Part shown: in pieces, positions 43,994-57,197 of the stretch
Position numbering within the stretch: position 1 is the first letter of the stretch
How the letters are laid out: each line of letters starts with the position of its first letter
From: Gnetum montanum
Lineage: Eukaryota > Streptophyta > Gnetopsida > Gnetales > Gnetaceae
DNA: 64,000 nt
Reading direction: 5' to 3'
Assembly: GCA_015680685.1 (NCBI GenBank)
Contig: MNCI01017964.1
Coordinates: 74,288 to 138,287, forward strand
Notes under the pieces: generated by a model
What the model was told of the DNA's origin: nothing
The model's database searches: none
Seen by the model: only the letters and a program-made list of their open reading frames with translations
Translations under genes and position numbers: made by a program

Positions 43994-46900
43994 CTTGGTT
44001 TTTCACAAGCTACACAAATTTTCCAACCATGCTCAAGGTTGTTATCCACCATGAAGATATCCACCTTGAAATAGAAATCTCATCTATAATTTTAATATAT
44101 TGAAATTTAAAGCATTTAAAACTTGACTCTCAAGCAATGTACATAAGTTCTCACCTTCATCATGACTATATAAGATTCTTTGTGCTCTTTCTTCTTAGGA
44201 GACACTCTTAATTTCAAAAGTTACTCGCCATCCTACTCTAATATATGTTAAGTTTCCAAGTTTTTTAGTGTGGTAACCTTTTGATGAGACAAATGGACAT
44301 TGTGATCCCTCTATGCATCCATATCCAACTTTTGGAGGTTATTTAAGTCATGTGAAATGATGTGCCTCTGAGTCAAACCACTATAACCAAAGATGACATG
44401 ATAGAAACAATTAATAATATTATTAATGAATTAATTCATGAGTTAATTAAGACATTGATTACTTCTTTACCATGGTGGTGGTAGCATTGTCACAATGATA
44501 GCAAGATAATGATGACATTGAATACAATGACAAAAAAAGAAAAAATAAAAATAAAAAAAGGAAATGAAAAGTTTACATATCTTTAATGTTGAAAACCTTC
44601 AAATTTATTCTTCTTAGGTGATTTCTAGCTTTTACTATTGAAAATGAACCTTTGGCTATTTATTTCTCTAATAGAATTCATAGATTAGTTAAAGAAAAAT
44701 TGCTATATCTTGATCAATTTTTTTCCTATAAGTAAAATCATTGTATTAAAACATCAATCAACATGTTTATTTTCTTTGTTAAAACCAAGATTTGTTTCAT
44801 CATGTTTATTGGAATTGCAATTTAACTTTANCTAGGTTTTACTTTGCTCCAAGATATACTTGTTAATGTGAAAAATAAAATGGTGTATTCTATTAATGAA
44901 AGCTTGTATTCTATATAGAAGTATCATTATCAAGCTTGGTACAATAACAAATCTTTTCCAAATTTTGCTACAAAGTTCCATGTTTCATATTTTACAATTA
45001 AGTGAAGAAATTCAACCAACAAACATAAGAGATAGGACTAAAATCAATTGCATCCATTTTAAAGGAAGAATAGGAAATTATTATATTTATTAAAAAATGT
45101 TCATCAAACTTTTGGTGTAATTTTTATGCCTCTTAATTTTAGTTAACAAAAAAAACTCAAATATTTTGTACTTTGTGATGCCATTGAAAGGATTTGCTTT
45201 TTGTTTTGGATTTGACATGAAATCAAGCTCAAAGAATTAATAGAATTAGAGCACCTCCTACTTGGTAATCATTATGCAAACCTTGCTAACTATTTTTTAG
45301 TACACATGTAGTTTCCCCCTTCATGAGTTGATACATGATACCTCTTTTGTAGCTTTTGCAATGAGATCAATTGTAGCAACAACCTTCTGAATTCACCCTC
45401 ATGTTGTAAGATGTTTCATTGGACTACAAACATCCAGGTTGTGATGGAAATTCTACTTTTACTATGAAATGACATAACTATCATGATCACTACTATTTAT
45501 GGTCATTACCAAAAAATCCATATCACTAAATTTTAATTTACTATAACAAACCACTTTTTTGCTTGGGTTTTGGGCTTGATATCTATGGAAGCGTGTGTTT
45601 GCATACTTTGTTGTGAGGTTGTGTTCAGCTTGGTGGTGGCATTTAGATTGTCATGTGTATGATTGTTTGTAACATTAATAAATTTTAATATTGGGTTGGC
45701 TTTCATTTACAGTGCCAAGTACTATAGTTTTATACATTTTCTAAAGAATGCTTGCTAGGTATTTTATAAAAAAAGTGCTTAAATATGCATGTGGAGATCA
45801 TTTTTCAAACATTTTGGATATGTAAAGAGTTTCTAGTTTATTTTGAAAATAGTAGAAAATTCTTTCCATAAAGCAAATTTACAAATATCATTTTTAAGTT
45901 GTAATCATTTTGCATAGTTGCCAAACAAAATTCAAAATCAACTCTTTCTTAAAGTAGATAGCAAGATATAGTTATATACCTGTAAGAGGTGGAAAATTGA
46001 CTTGAGTAAGTGACCATCACTCTCATTACCATAATCTAATGCATCCTCCTTTACTAGTAAATACAAGCCACACTAAAGAGCATTTCAAATTTTATAGCAA
46101 AGTAGTATCTGCTTGCTGTCAATAAATCAATAGATGTGTAGCCATTGGACCATCACATATTATTATAAATGAGAATAATTCAAAACACTTTTTAGTTAAC
46201 CTATAAAACCATTCAGAATTCTAAATTTACATAGATTCAAAAGGTAAAATAATAATTCCATGCTTAATCTCCAAAAACATTTTATTATTATTATTATTAT
46301 GTTGAAAGAAAAGAGTTGCGTATTTGTGAACTAAATTAAAGAAGTTAACATTTCAAAACTTCTCAAAAAAATTACACCTAAAAATTACAAATATTAGTAC
46401 ATTAAGCTTTGTTAACATTTTAAGTTACATGTTAAATCTAGGGCATCTTTAAGGATAAACACCCATAAAAACACAAGGAACCCATAGCTCTCCCATGTGT
46501 AGCATTAAAGGTCAACATGGACAAGACTTAAAGTTAATAATATAAGACATGACACAGATGTAATGTTGTATGCATTTTGTGCACACATATGACTTTGTGA
46601 TGATTTGGAACAACTATGACCTTACCATTAAGCTATCAACTTAGTGGTTATACAGTGAGTTTGTCAACTTCAATAGATGACAATATTTGTAGGAACATCT
46701 AAATTATTATGTTTTCTATGATGATTACATAAGAGACTAACTAGTACCTTCAAGAAGATCTGAAATTGAAATACAAGATACAATCATGACCATAATACTA
46801 TCAAAAAATATTTTTATTTTTTGGTATACAAATTACACAGATAGTTCTCTATTTATAATTTGCTTAAATCTAGTAGAAGATTCACTTTTTGGCATTTCCA

Positions 46901-47890
46901 CTTGAAGGAAAGTCTTCTTTATCTACCTATAAAAAGTTGTAGCTAAAAATCAATGTTATTGCATATGACAATCTCATTGTAGACTTAGCATTTGAAATGT
47001 ATGTATAGATTGACCATAACCTAGGCATTGATGCAGTGACTAGAGGCCTTCTTGATTATAGAAAGTAGATTTTGTGCTTTCAATTTTAATCGTGAAAATT
47101 TATTGAATCATAAGGCAAAACATTCATGGATCTTAGTCTTAGGATTATAAGATATAGATAGAATTATGTTTTTCTTAATAAATTTTGTTTCATAGTTATT
47201 AACATATTATATTAATATTAAAATAATAAATATTAATATTTACTTATGCAGGAGTAGTTAGGAAGTGTCTATTTAATGTTATGTTACTTGTTATAATAGT
47301 AACCACTTGCTTATTTAACATGTACTAATTAGATAACTATCAAACATTTGAATAAGTGGTTATTCAGTTATGAAACCACTTACTTATTCCATTGTATACA
47401 AACCTTTATTTTATGCTTTAATAAACTCAAGTTTCAGTTGGTTTTTGATACAATTATTTTGGCCAAGAGGTCAATAACTAGCCCCATCCAAAAGAGTCTT
47501 ATTCTATCATGGTAAAATAATTTTTTCATCATAATAATGAGGAGAGTTCTCTTGGTCACATTTTTCTTTCTTTTCTTTTTTTGTCTTTTTGGCTGAACTT
47601 TACCATGGTAAATTAATAATTATCATTAATACTGGTATAATAGATAAACTTTTTCATGGGAATTATTATTTTTTGAGAGTCCATCTACTTTGTAACCTGG
47701 AACTTGTCCTTGGAAAATCAATTCTTAATGGATCAATTTGATACACATTAAGAAAAATTTATACATATTAATGATAGAGTTGGAAAAGAAGTAGATTAAT
47801 CATTATAATACAACAATCATTTTTACAACAATAATAAACCTAATCTATTGAACCATTTCTAACCTATCATAGGTCCACCTTAGAATTCTA
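43994..47890. other. AT-rich stretch without recognised genes
   Basis: About 3.9 kb. Open frames (43782-44006, 44896-45093) have no recognisable content. There is one ambiguous base at 44831 and a TTA run at about 46279-46300. The segment about 45545-45770 resembles 56680-56900 (both have tataacaaaccacttcttt-like and aatgcttgct blocks), so it includes an unidentified dispersed repeat. Confidence 0.5.
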
Positions 47891-47976
47891 CATCATGAGT
47901 CTTAACAAAATTTATTATACACTGGATATTTCTTTCATCCTTTGCCTGGAAGGAAACCTGGATATATATTTTGATT

Positions 47977-48570
47977 TTATTTTAAAAATAATATCACCAT
48001 TGAGAAATTTAATAAGCCTTTTATTTGTACAATATGGCTTAGCATGTCTAACCTGTCTATGCCTAGAATCATATCATAATCTAATAGTTCATAGTAGAGA
48101 TGTCTAATGAGAATAACACTATCATGGAATAAAAATAGAATATCTGCATAATATTCATACATCCTTCTACTATCATGGAATTGCAAGAAGATACCAAAAT
48201 TTCTATTCCAAAGATCTTCAGAAAGTATTGAAAACTGGGTTAGGCTAGGATTTGCACTAGAATCAATGATTCTTGAAATAGAATCAAGGCTTTAAGCCTT
48301 ATATTTTAATTTGTAGTTATAGATAAGAAGGTTTGTTAACTAAGAGACCATTCCTATCCTAAAAAATGAAGATGAATTTTCATTGGAAGCTTTAATTTTG
48401 ATTTCATACCATTCTTTATCAGTAGCTTGTTCAAAATATTGCAATTCAACTAATTCATTCTATGATCTTTCAATAAAAATTTCTAGTTCTTTTATTCTTG
48501 CTTGTCTAAGTATCCTTTCTTACTTACAACTTTGGATGGGGAGGCTTCGAATTAAAGTATGGTTGTAATA
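47977..48570 (-). pseudogene. Gypsy- or pararetrovirus-type protease remnant
   Basis: The open frame 48186-47977 has LLDYDMILGIDRLDMLSHIV, which resembles the D-ILG-D-L motif near the end of gypsy-type proteases. Upstream on the same strand (48560-48370) the frame reads RQARIKELEIFIERS and ELVELQYFEQATDKEWYEIK, a helical segment. It lies downstream of the Cys/His motif at about 49050-49130. Heavily decayed; the family cannot be fixed from this alone. Confidence 0.45.
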
Positions 48571-49049
48571 TAAATGCAGTAGGATGTATGTGGTATTTAT
48601 CTTCTTTTTATGCCCATTATTCAAAGTCTTATGAGGATGTTAACATTTTATCTTCTTCAACTAGATCTACAATAGCCTTTCCTACAATCATATTTTATCT
48701 ATCCCTAGCATCAAAATATTTCTTCTAATATGATAATTTTTTGGCAACATCATATATTGAGACTTATTTATAAGCTCTTCTTAATTATTCTACTTCTTTT
48801 CTGGCAATTTTTAATTGCTTATGCATATTAATTTTATAAGATTTATTGGAGCTACAACTACTATAATTGTCAACTTTTATACCAAGTTGATTAATGCATT
48901 GAATAATAGTTTGCATATTTGAATATGAGTTGAATGTATCTTCTTTAGAAAAATTTCAATATTTAAACAACAACTTTTAGTATCACTTACTATTTCATAT
49001 TAGGCTTCACTAGTATGATGTGCGAAGAAATTTTTTTTAATCTATCAGA

Positions 49050-49640
49050 TTTTTATTGTGGGCACTTGGATGTATAATGATTGACATTGAAAATGAAACA
49101 AGAACTTTTCCTTTGATTCTTTCTATCACCTTTAGAAAATATTTTCCTATAGAATCTTCTATCTAGTTTTTCTCCTTTTGTTATTCTACACCTTTTACAA
49201 TAGCAATATGTTCATTTGGTTTCATCCATCAAAACTACTATTGATGTTCCCAAAAATAGAAACTTGCATGAAAAAATTTATACTTTTTCTTGATAGTTTT
49301 CCTAGGATGAATATCTAAACACATGAGTTGATGAATATATAATATAAACTAATGAATTTCACCAAAGTTCATTTCATCAATACTCATATTTCTTCAAGTG
49401 AGTTCATGCATATCTTGAAGTGAAAAATTCTGGAAAAGAATAAACATATCTATGCTTTGTAGTATTATAAGGCAATTTTGTATGCTACTTCCCCTACCAT
49501 TTCTAGGATAGAAAAAGGACCATGAAAATGAGGAAAATTTTTTGAATGCTTTCTAAATTTTAAGCAACTCCTAGTTGACTTCACGTTGAGTAACACACAA
49601 TTGTCTATTTGGTATTTTGTCTGTAGTGCCTTGTAATGAT
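49050..49640 (-). pseudogene. Retroelement debris: zinc-knuckle-like and integrase-tail-like segments
   Basis: At about 49640-49440 the minus strand reads VLLNVKS, then HFHGPFSILEMVGEVAYKIA, similar to the integrase tail before the chromodomain region of gypsy elements. At about 49130-49060 it reads KSSCFIFNVNHYTSKCPQ, a CCHC knuckle with one Cys replaced. The order integrase tail, then knuckle, then protease is not a normal single element. Two remnants may be joined, or one element is rearranged. Confidence 0.45.
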
Positions 49641-49799
49641 CCATCTTTCCATAGGTTGAAGTCTTGATGTTTGGAATAGTAATTGTGAGTGTGATTTTTT
49701 ATGATGATGAATTTACCTATGATTATAAAATATGAAAAACTTGAATGGTGTTAACCATGCACTTGTGATTTTTGTGCTTTGGTATTGATTTGTAAATTT

Positions 49800-50090
49800 A
49801 ATTATGATCTAATGATGGTGATGGATTTGAGTTTTGTCAATGTGCTTGTGTTCATTATTTGTATGATTTAGTGTTGATCCAAGGATTTATATAGAATTTG
49901 GGGATGGTCATGAATTTAAGTACTATTAATGTGCTAGTGTTGATGGGTTTAAGTGTCATTGATATGCTTATGTTGATGGATTTAAGTGTTAATAATGAGC
50001 TTGATGATTTGTATGATTTGATGCTAACCAATTGATCTATCTATGATTGTATAGTTATAATAGATTTGAGTATTGTTAATATACTCATAA
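49800..50090. repeat. Degenerate tandem repeat
   Basis: Five or six copies of a unit close to tgatggatttaagtgtcatt plus gatatgcttatgt (about 33 bp), some separated by unrelated sequence. Old and diverged. Confidence 0.6.
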
Positions 50091-50639
50091 CTTGTATGTT
50101 CCATGATACCTCTTGTATGCATTGGCTAAATGATGTATTAGTGATTAGTAAAATAACTTATGATGCTTTGTTGTGATTAAATCTATGTTGTGTTGATCTA
50201 TACTACTATGGATGCATAAACTAAGGATGTAGTGTTTTTTGATTCATCATCTATTAATGGAATGAATGAAAAGAATGTTGCATTGTTTGTGAGGTTGCTA
50301 CTATGTTTTGATTATTTATGTGTTACATGACCTATGTGCATCAAAATGATTTCTGAAACTAATTATAGTGCTTCTTTGTGAACTCTCTCTATGTATGTGT
50401 ATTAGTGTGGATATCTCATGCACATGCTTTATTGTATGTTCATGTAAGTTTGGAATCTATTATCTCTAGTTGTTGCTATGTGAATGCTAAGTATTTAGCA
50501 ATTGTATTTGAAAAGGAAAGATAAAGATATTCCTTATGTTATTCATCAAGGCTTGAAACATGTATGTTTTTCATAGCATAAGTGATTCATTTATAATATA
50601 CATAAACACATTGAGGAATAGTCATAGGTGAATCCCCAT

Positions 50640-50760
50640 GCACTTGTAGCGATGAAGGAAGAGTGGCAGTGTGCCAAATGTCCAAAGAGTAGGGGCACAA
50701 CAAGAATAGGTGTTGTATCATTTCAATACCAGCACTATAGAGGGGGTAGCTATCAATACT
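50640..50760 (-). pseudogene. LINE copy 1, C-terminal zinc-binding (zf-RVT) remnant
   Basis: The minus strand reads MIQHLFLLCPYSLDIWHTAT, matching the IxHLFxxCPxxxxxW signature found at the end of plant LINE ORF2. It marks the 3' end of the element's coding sequence. Confidence 0.65.
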
Positions 50761-51539
50761 TATTACTCACCATGCCTTTAAGTAGGCATGATTGGGAAAT
50801 GTTCTATGTAGTAGAAGCTACCAAAAGCATTTAATTTTGTTTGGGAGCTACCCCTTCCACAAAGTACCCAAACCATGTTTTGTTGGATATTTAAATTTGA
50901 TGAGTTCATGTGGTTGGGTCCCTATCATCTCCCATTGGGTTATCTTATGGACATAATTGCAAAGGTTCTACCATATTTATGAGTCCTTGGAGGCTACTGT
51001 GCAAGGTTGGTACTTGTTAGCAAGGATGTGCACCCATTGCGGCTAGAAATCATAATCATGTGTGAACCTATTTATAATTTCTTGGTATCTCATCAAAACA
51101 ACATCTTCAAACCTCAGAACCTCCAAACCACCCACATGCTTAGGCTAGGCCACCTGTTCCTAGTAGATCATGTGTAAGCATTCCCTCCCATTTCCTTTGG
51201 ATCATATGAAATTCCATGTAATTTGGTTGACATTGTTGATGACACCCTTCAATAAGGAAGCAATGGAGGTAGCATATCTTATGATGGTCAAAAGGACAAA
51301 TGTGGCCAAAATGATTTTTCCTTTTCTTGTCAAAAAACATGTACTCCAGTGATCTACCCAAGATTGAAGCCTATAAATCAAATGAGTCTAGGTTGCTAGT
51401 CTATCCTAGGAAGACATGGGTACTCCTAGATGAGTCCTGCATTATAAATTTCAAAATCCCAAGCTTCTAACAAACCTGCATTTTACCTAGCCCCTCTATG
51501 TGGAAAAAGTGTATTGTGGATTTTCCTAAGTTAGGCTTC

Positions 51540-52640
51540 AACCTTTTTTAACCATTCTATCTAGAGCCCTGTTAATAGCCAAGGCTTATGGGATGGCTAC
51601 CTAGGTCATAATAATCATGTCATCAACATAATGTTCAGTGATGTAGGTAATCCCTTTATTATTTAACCCTCTAACCCCCTCCATGCAATAATAAAGCTTT
51701 ATTGCATCCATAATGATGATAAATAGATAGGGAGAAAGGGGATCACCTTAACGTAGCCCCTCGTTGGGGTAGGAAAACCCTCAAAGTCACCCATGTAAAT
51801 CAAAGGAGTAGGCCTCCATGGCTTGAAGATTAATATAGAGGGCCACAAATTTTGTTTGTATCCCTTTCATGAGCATAATGTGCCAAAGAGAATCCCACTA
51901 AATGGTGTCATAGGCCTTTACAATATTAAGTTTGATGCACATACTAGGGAACTTAGCTCTTTGTATCAAGTGCATGACTTTCTAAAGAAGTAGGATCCAA
52001 TCTTAGATATATCCCCCCTTAACAAAGCTGGCTTGGTGAACACCAATCAAAGATGACATCAATGGTTGTAGCTATCTAATGATAATTTTACTGAAGAGTC
52101 TAAGAAGCATATTACACACCCTAATTGGTTTTTAGTGCATGAACATCATCAAGTTTGGGATCTTCAAGATTAGCACAATTCATGAGAGTTAATCTCATGG
52201 AGAACCTATCCTCACTTTAGCATGTAGTTGAAGGCACCTAAAATATTACTTCCTAGGATATCTAGGAATTCCTTGAAGAACTCGATAGGATAGCCATTCA
52301 ATCTTTAGGCCTTAGTAGTTTCGAGGAAATCCATGGCTTCAGAGTTCCAGCATGGTGATTGGGGGAACTAGCTCATCATTATCCTCTTCCCTGATGACCT
52401 CTTGAATCTAGATGGAGATAGGGGAGGAACTTCCCACCATCCAAGCCCCCACCCAAAAATTTTGCATCTCTTAACTAATGCTATGTGAATCATGTAAGAG
52501 GGTGTGTCCTTGAAGAATGTAGTGAATCTTTTTGAGTTGATTATTAGGTTTTGTAGTGGCAACGAAGAAGAGATTGTTCCTATCCCCCCCTCCTTAAGCC
52601 ATCGAACACTCAATATCTCCTTCTAGTACTACTCCTCTTC
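51540..52640 (-). pseudogene. LINE copy 1, reverse transcriptase
   Basis: Segments in order: SVRWLKEGG (52610), NGYPIEFFKEFLDILGS (about 52320), MCIKLNIVKAYDTI (51935), LMKGIQTKFVALY, GDPLSPYLFIIIMDAI (51755) and YVDDMIIMT (51635-51610). The last two are the RT palm motifs; the catalytic pair is intact as YVDD. Frame shifts separate the segments. In a live element this enzyme copies element RNA at nicked chromosomal DNA. Confidence 0.85.
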
Positions 52641-52869
52641 CCTAGCTAGCAATTACAACTCCATAAGTTGTATTCCTCCTCCAAAGATTCACCATTCTCC
52701 TATTGAGCCTAAATGCTCAACAACCATTACTAGAGAATAGCCCAAGTAGTCATGAAAGAGTACTTCTCCATCATCTATAGGCTCCTACTCTCCTTTTTGA
52801 GACATGATATCCCTTGTTTTAAAAAATCCTAACGCTCTATCTATGCAGGATACTTTTCCCATATTTTCA

Positions 52870-53560
52870 TCATCATCTTTCACAACCATCATTTTTTCAA
52901 CCATGCCCACTCAAACCTAAAAGGCATAGTTCCCAGCCTATCTAGTTTATAGATCATGCAAAAAGAGAATGACAATTGGATGCCTATCACTCATGGCTAG
53001 TAAATATGACCTCATTATTAAGAAGGATCTCTTATTTTTAACCTAGACCCTATAAATCTAGGAGAGGATAAAATCCTTACCTTTTCTCCTATTGCTCCAG
53101 GTAAAAAGGTAGCCTTTAATATCACAATCCACTCAGTTGTAATCCTAGAGAATTTTCAAGAAGTCATGACTTCTAGGTGGAGGGTCAATCTCTCCCCTAG
53201 TCTTCTCCCAAGCATATAGATGCTAATTGAAATCCCTAATTAGCAGCTGCATGCGATGGTCAGGAACATGATTAGCAATCCTGTAAAGCTTATGAAGATG
53301 CTCTCCTCAGTTTTAGGGGACATAGAAGTTCATAATCTAGAGTTCCTATGAGGGCAAGAACATAGTGATACTCTAGGAAGATTCATCCACAACATCAGAA
53401 GGCATGCATGAGAGGGTAGCCAATCCCCTAGCCTTGTCCAGCTTTTCACAAATTAGGAAAACCAACCTTGCCAAAGTAGAAAATTACAATGGATGGTGTG
53501 TAGCTTAGTTTTCTAGAGGCACAACATTGTACAACCTTCATCATGCACTAATTCTTTTAG
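52870..53560 (-). pseudogene. LINE copy 1, apurinic/apyrimidinic-like endonuclease
   Basis: The minus strand reads LLIRDFN (family GDFN), HLYAWEKTRGEIDPPPRSHD, GYLFTWSNRRKGKDF and MSDRHPIVIL (family SDHxPI). It includes the catalytic-loop Asp/Asn and the final His. Upstream (53560-53270) the N-terminal part is too degraded to follow. It nicks target DNA to start insertion. Confidence 0.8.
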
Positions 53561-53849
53561 TGTACTTCTATTGTAGGGGGTACCATGTTCCTTGCAATTC
53601 CATGCTAAGATCTTCATGGTCTATTCATAGATGGTTTTTTGTACACCACTTTGATGGTCACTTGAGATTCCAATTCAATATCCTACTACATCTTCTTGTT
53701 TGGTATTTCTTGTATAGAAGGTTTACCCACCTTTTGAGATTCATTAGAAACTATAAAGCCATGTTCTTCTTTCTTTAGAATCTTCTTGGCAACCAGAGCC
53801 ATTGGTTGCTAGGTTGTGCCAAGCATTGCCAAGACCCAATCCCCAAGCA

Positions 53850-54984
53850 ACAAGAGCTCCTGCTTAGAGAAACACTAATTGGTGATGTACAAATGCCTTG
53901 GGCCCCTCAGGCAACAATCGAAACCTTGAGTTGGGGGAGGTAAAGGGGGAGCAACATTGTCCTCCCTAGTTACCATGACCCCTTGGTAGGAGCCCTCTTC
54001 CCCACATCCTAGGGGAGAAGGCATAAGAGAGGTCCATCGCTTTTTCCTCACTAGCATTCAATCATCAGTGTTTGGTTGTTTGTTTAGTCCAAATGCCCTA
54101 GAATGCACCTTAGTGGCTTGGTTGCCCTTATTGTAGGTTCCAGAAGATGCCAAGCTATGGTAGGACTGAGATTGGAATGTCAAAGTGAACATTGTCATAC
54201 TGCACTATGAGCTTCTCCTCCCTAGAAGGTAGGTCTAGGATGACCTCCCTCAATAAGTCACTAGAGGATAAGGACCTCCAAAAATAGAACCTTGCATATG
54301 CCATCTATTCCTTTGATGTTGTGAATTTATCAAAGGAGGTTAACTCCCCAAAATGGCCAACCAAAGCCTTTAGGAAATCCACCATCCAGAGCTCCTAGGG
54401 CATCCCCAAGACCCTGACCCAAATAAGAGCCCTAAAGAAAAGGCTAATCTCCCAATGCATCCCAAGCCACCAATGCATAAGGGTTACAACAAGGCATGGT
54501 CTTATTCCTCAAGAGTTTGAAAAATAAATAATAGAAGGTCCCCTACATGTGATAAAACCTAGACCTTCCCCATGGCCCATGAGGATACCATTGAGTGCAT
54601 AATCAAATCCAACCTTGGCCGTGACCCAGAGGACACAAATTTCCCTATAAGGCTTAAGTCCATAGTGGTTAGCTCATCTTGAGATGGCCCCTTTACTTGT
54701 AGTCACATTATTTCCCTTGACAAAGAGACAAACTTAATACCCCAATCCCTAGGGTTCAAGCTAGTAGCATTTCCCCCTAGCCAACTTTTCCCACCTTGTA
54801 CCTAGGCCTCTAAGGCACCCTCCCCAATATCCCATAGGACCAATATCCTCTCTGGTTTCCTCCTCAATTCTAGCACCTCTAGATTTTCCACCTCCAAGCC
54901 TACCATATCTAACTTGCCCTCCATGTAGCCCCTTCTTGTTTGTATCATGTGTTTTTCTCCCTCCATCTTCATCCTATGCCTCAC
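53850..54984 (-). pseudogene. LINE copy 1, ORF1 (DUF4283-like) remnant
   Basis: From 54984 downward. SLFFRALIWVRVLGMPXELW and FLKALVGHFGEL (about 54420-54340) correspond to the VWVRLPGLPxELW...AIG pattern of plant LINE ORF1 proteins. The next segment reads MAYARFYFWRSLSSSDLLRE and VILDLPSREEKLIVQYDNVH (54310-54190). The zinc knuckle expected after it is not recognisable. The open frame at 54057-53875 is Pro-rich. Confidence 0.65.
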
Positions 54985-55012
54985 TCCCTCCTCTCATTAT
55001 GTTCAGTTCCAT

Positions 55013-55870
55013 TGTATGTTGTTTATGCATCATTCTTTTTAGTTTCATGGGTTATTACAGTATAAGTATGTCCTTCATGGCTATAGAAAGGTCACATGAT
55101 GACCTTTAAAGGCATCATAAGACAATGCAATAATAAATTATGAACACTTTGCATTGTTGATGGATAAAAGAGATGGTTTTTTGACTAGTTTTATTTACTA
55201 GACATATAGCTTATTGTCTTTTGGCTTTAAAACATCTTTATTTTCATCTTATGACATGATTTAGAAGAAGGTATGTTTCTGTAAAATGAAGCACAATCAC
55301 ATATTTGTTGGTAAAATTAGAAAAGATATGTTGCCAAGACAAAATAGGGATGGATGTTATGTTTGAATATTAAATAATTGTTAAATTTCCAATATATTAC
55401 ATCATGAGGAATTGAACCTACGATTTAATAAATTAGAACTCTAAAATGTTGGAAATGGCAAATCTAGGAATTGAACTTGCATCCTATTAGAATGTCATTT
55501 TAATTAATTTTTAATGATGACCTTGGAAAGAATATAACTCATAACTTGGTGGTATGTAATAATTTTAAAAGAAAATAAAAAATAGTTTCCAAGAAAAATT
55601 CAATTACAAGAAACAACCCATTATTTCTTAAATTTCACTATTATAAAGAGAAAGGAGAGGAAGAGAGATAAAAGAAAGGGTAAGAGCATAACTAAAAGGG
55701 AGAATGGTTAACTAGAAAAAGGGATAACAACAAAAGAAGATTGTTGCTATTGTAGAAGCTAACCAAAGAGGGCTTGTGTTGCTGAAATAATAAAAGGAAT
55801 AACAAAAGAAGAACACTGTGTGTGCTCCACATGATACTGAAATAAAAGAAGAGAAAAGGACTCTTTTTCT
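55013..55870. repeat. Direct repeat, left copy
   Basis: Begins TGTATGTTGTTTATGC and runs through aaggtcacatgatgaccttt, the 'gaattgaacc' block and a purine-rich stretch with aacaacaaaagaagattg. It aligns with 57198-58030. The pair may be LTRs of a short element or a segmental duplication. It starts at or next to the 5' edge of LINE copy 1. Confidence 0.6.
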
Positions 55871-57197
55871 TTGGTTTTGTATGAGGATTCTAGTTGCAAC
55901 TTCCACTAGCAATTTGAAGTTGATCATTAAGGATACCAATTAGAAAACGCAAGCCTAAAGTGTCTTCTCCCTACCCAAATTTGTCAACTCAATTCTAGAG
56001 TGTGTATTCCAAACCTTTGCTCTACAAAAATTTTTGACAAATGGTTATTGCATTGGCTTGGAAAATGGAGGATTATTTCATGAGGACAGGTGGGATTTCT
56101 CATAACTTCTAAGTTATGCATGGGATATTTCATGAGTCATGGATCTTATTTATTTGGCATACATCTATTCAACTTATGAGTAAGAAATTTCTTTGGGTCA
56201 TTTTCACTTGGTATTTCATGTTTTGATGATAATTCTTAATGAATGTCCCCTATCATGCTATCCATGGTTGGTAATCTCTTGTGTGGGCTACAAGGGCTTC
56301 ATACTTGCAGGTGCTTCATGGTGTTAGCCCTCACTATTTTATCCAACATTGAGGTTCATGTGGTATGGTCTAGAAGATGTTTTCGGGTTGAAGGACTTTG
56401 TTGTGATAGTTATATGGTCAAAAGGTACATTTAAGTACTCATTCATTAAGAAAAATAGTTTTTTAAAAAAAATCATGCATATTGATGAATTTTTATGTCT
56501 TTTGCACAATGGAAGGGGAAATGCACAGTTCCATTTTTTTTTTAGNAGATAGTCACCTACAGAATCTGTCTTCTATTCTTTTTTTAAAAGAAAGAATATT
56601 AGAGATTGTTTGTTCTTTGTTCAAGAGCAAGGGTCAGGGATTGTTGTTCTTCTTGTAGTTGTATTCAAATTTATGTTACTTATTACTAGCTATAACAAAC
56701 CACTTCTTCTTGAGTTTTTAGATCAATAATTGTAAGTCTATTTTTGTGTGTGTTTTGCTATTAACATTGGATTTTGGTAGACATAAATAGTTAGACCATT
56801 AAAAACTTTTAAATGTTGGCTTTTTTTCTCATATATTCTATTTCTATATCATGTCTAAAAGTTTAAATGCTTGCTGTACAAGAAATATGCCTAAAAATGC
56901 ATGATAAAAATGTTTTTATATATACACATACATACATGTAAAAGAAAATATTTTTTAATCTATTTACAAGGAAGGTTAGGAAAATAAAGAGAAATAGAGA
57001 GATATACTCTATGGTGTACCTCAAGGGCTGAAACAAGTATGCTACAATATAAATTATTTAAAAAGAAATGAAAAAAAAAATCAATGCTAAGGAACTTGAA
57101 ATATGAACCAAGTTGGAGGAATCTAACCTATAAATTAGAAATATTATGCAAATCATTATTGTGTTATTATTTTAAATAATTAGCAAAATAACTATTA
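55871..57197. other. Segment between the direct repeats
   Basis: 1.3 kb without a recognised gene. The short open frames at 56243-56552 have no known motif. One ambiguous base at 56546. Confidence 0.5.

Larger units (their letters stand above)
50600..55010 (-). mobile_element. LINE-1 copy 1 (plant L1-type non-LTR retrotransposon), decayed
   Basis: Minus-strand order from right to left: ORF1 with a DUF4283-like region, endonuclease, RT, zinc-binding C-terminus. The length, about 4.4 kb, is close to that of plant L1 elements with a shortened 5' end. No poly-A tail or target duplication is evident at the 50600 end. All frames are interrupted. Confidence 0.8.

Noticed and set aside
47400-47480. 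Possible end of a Ty1/copia LTR (aataaa signal and a gatacaattat stretch)
   Set aside because: No primer site, partner LTR or target duplication could be found.
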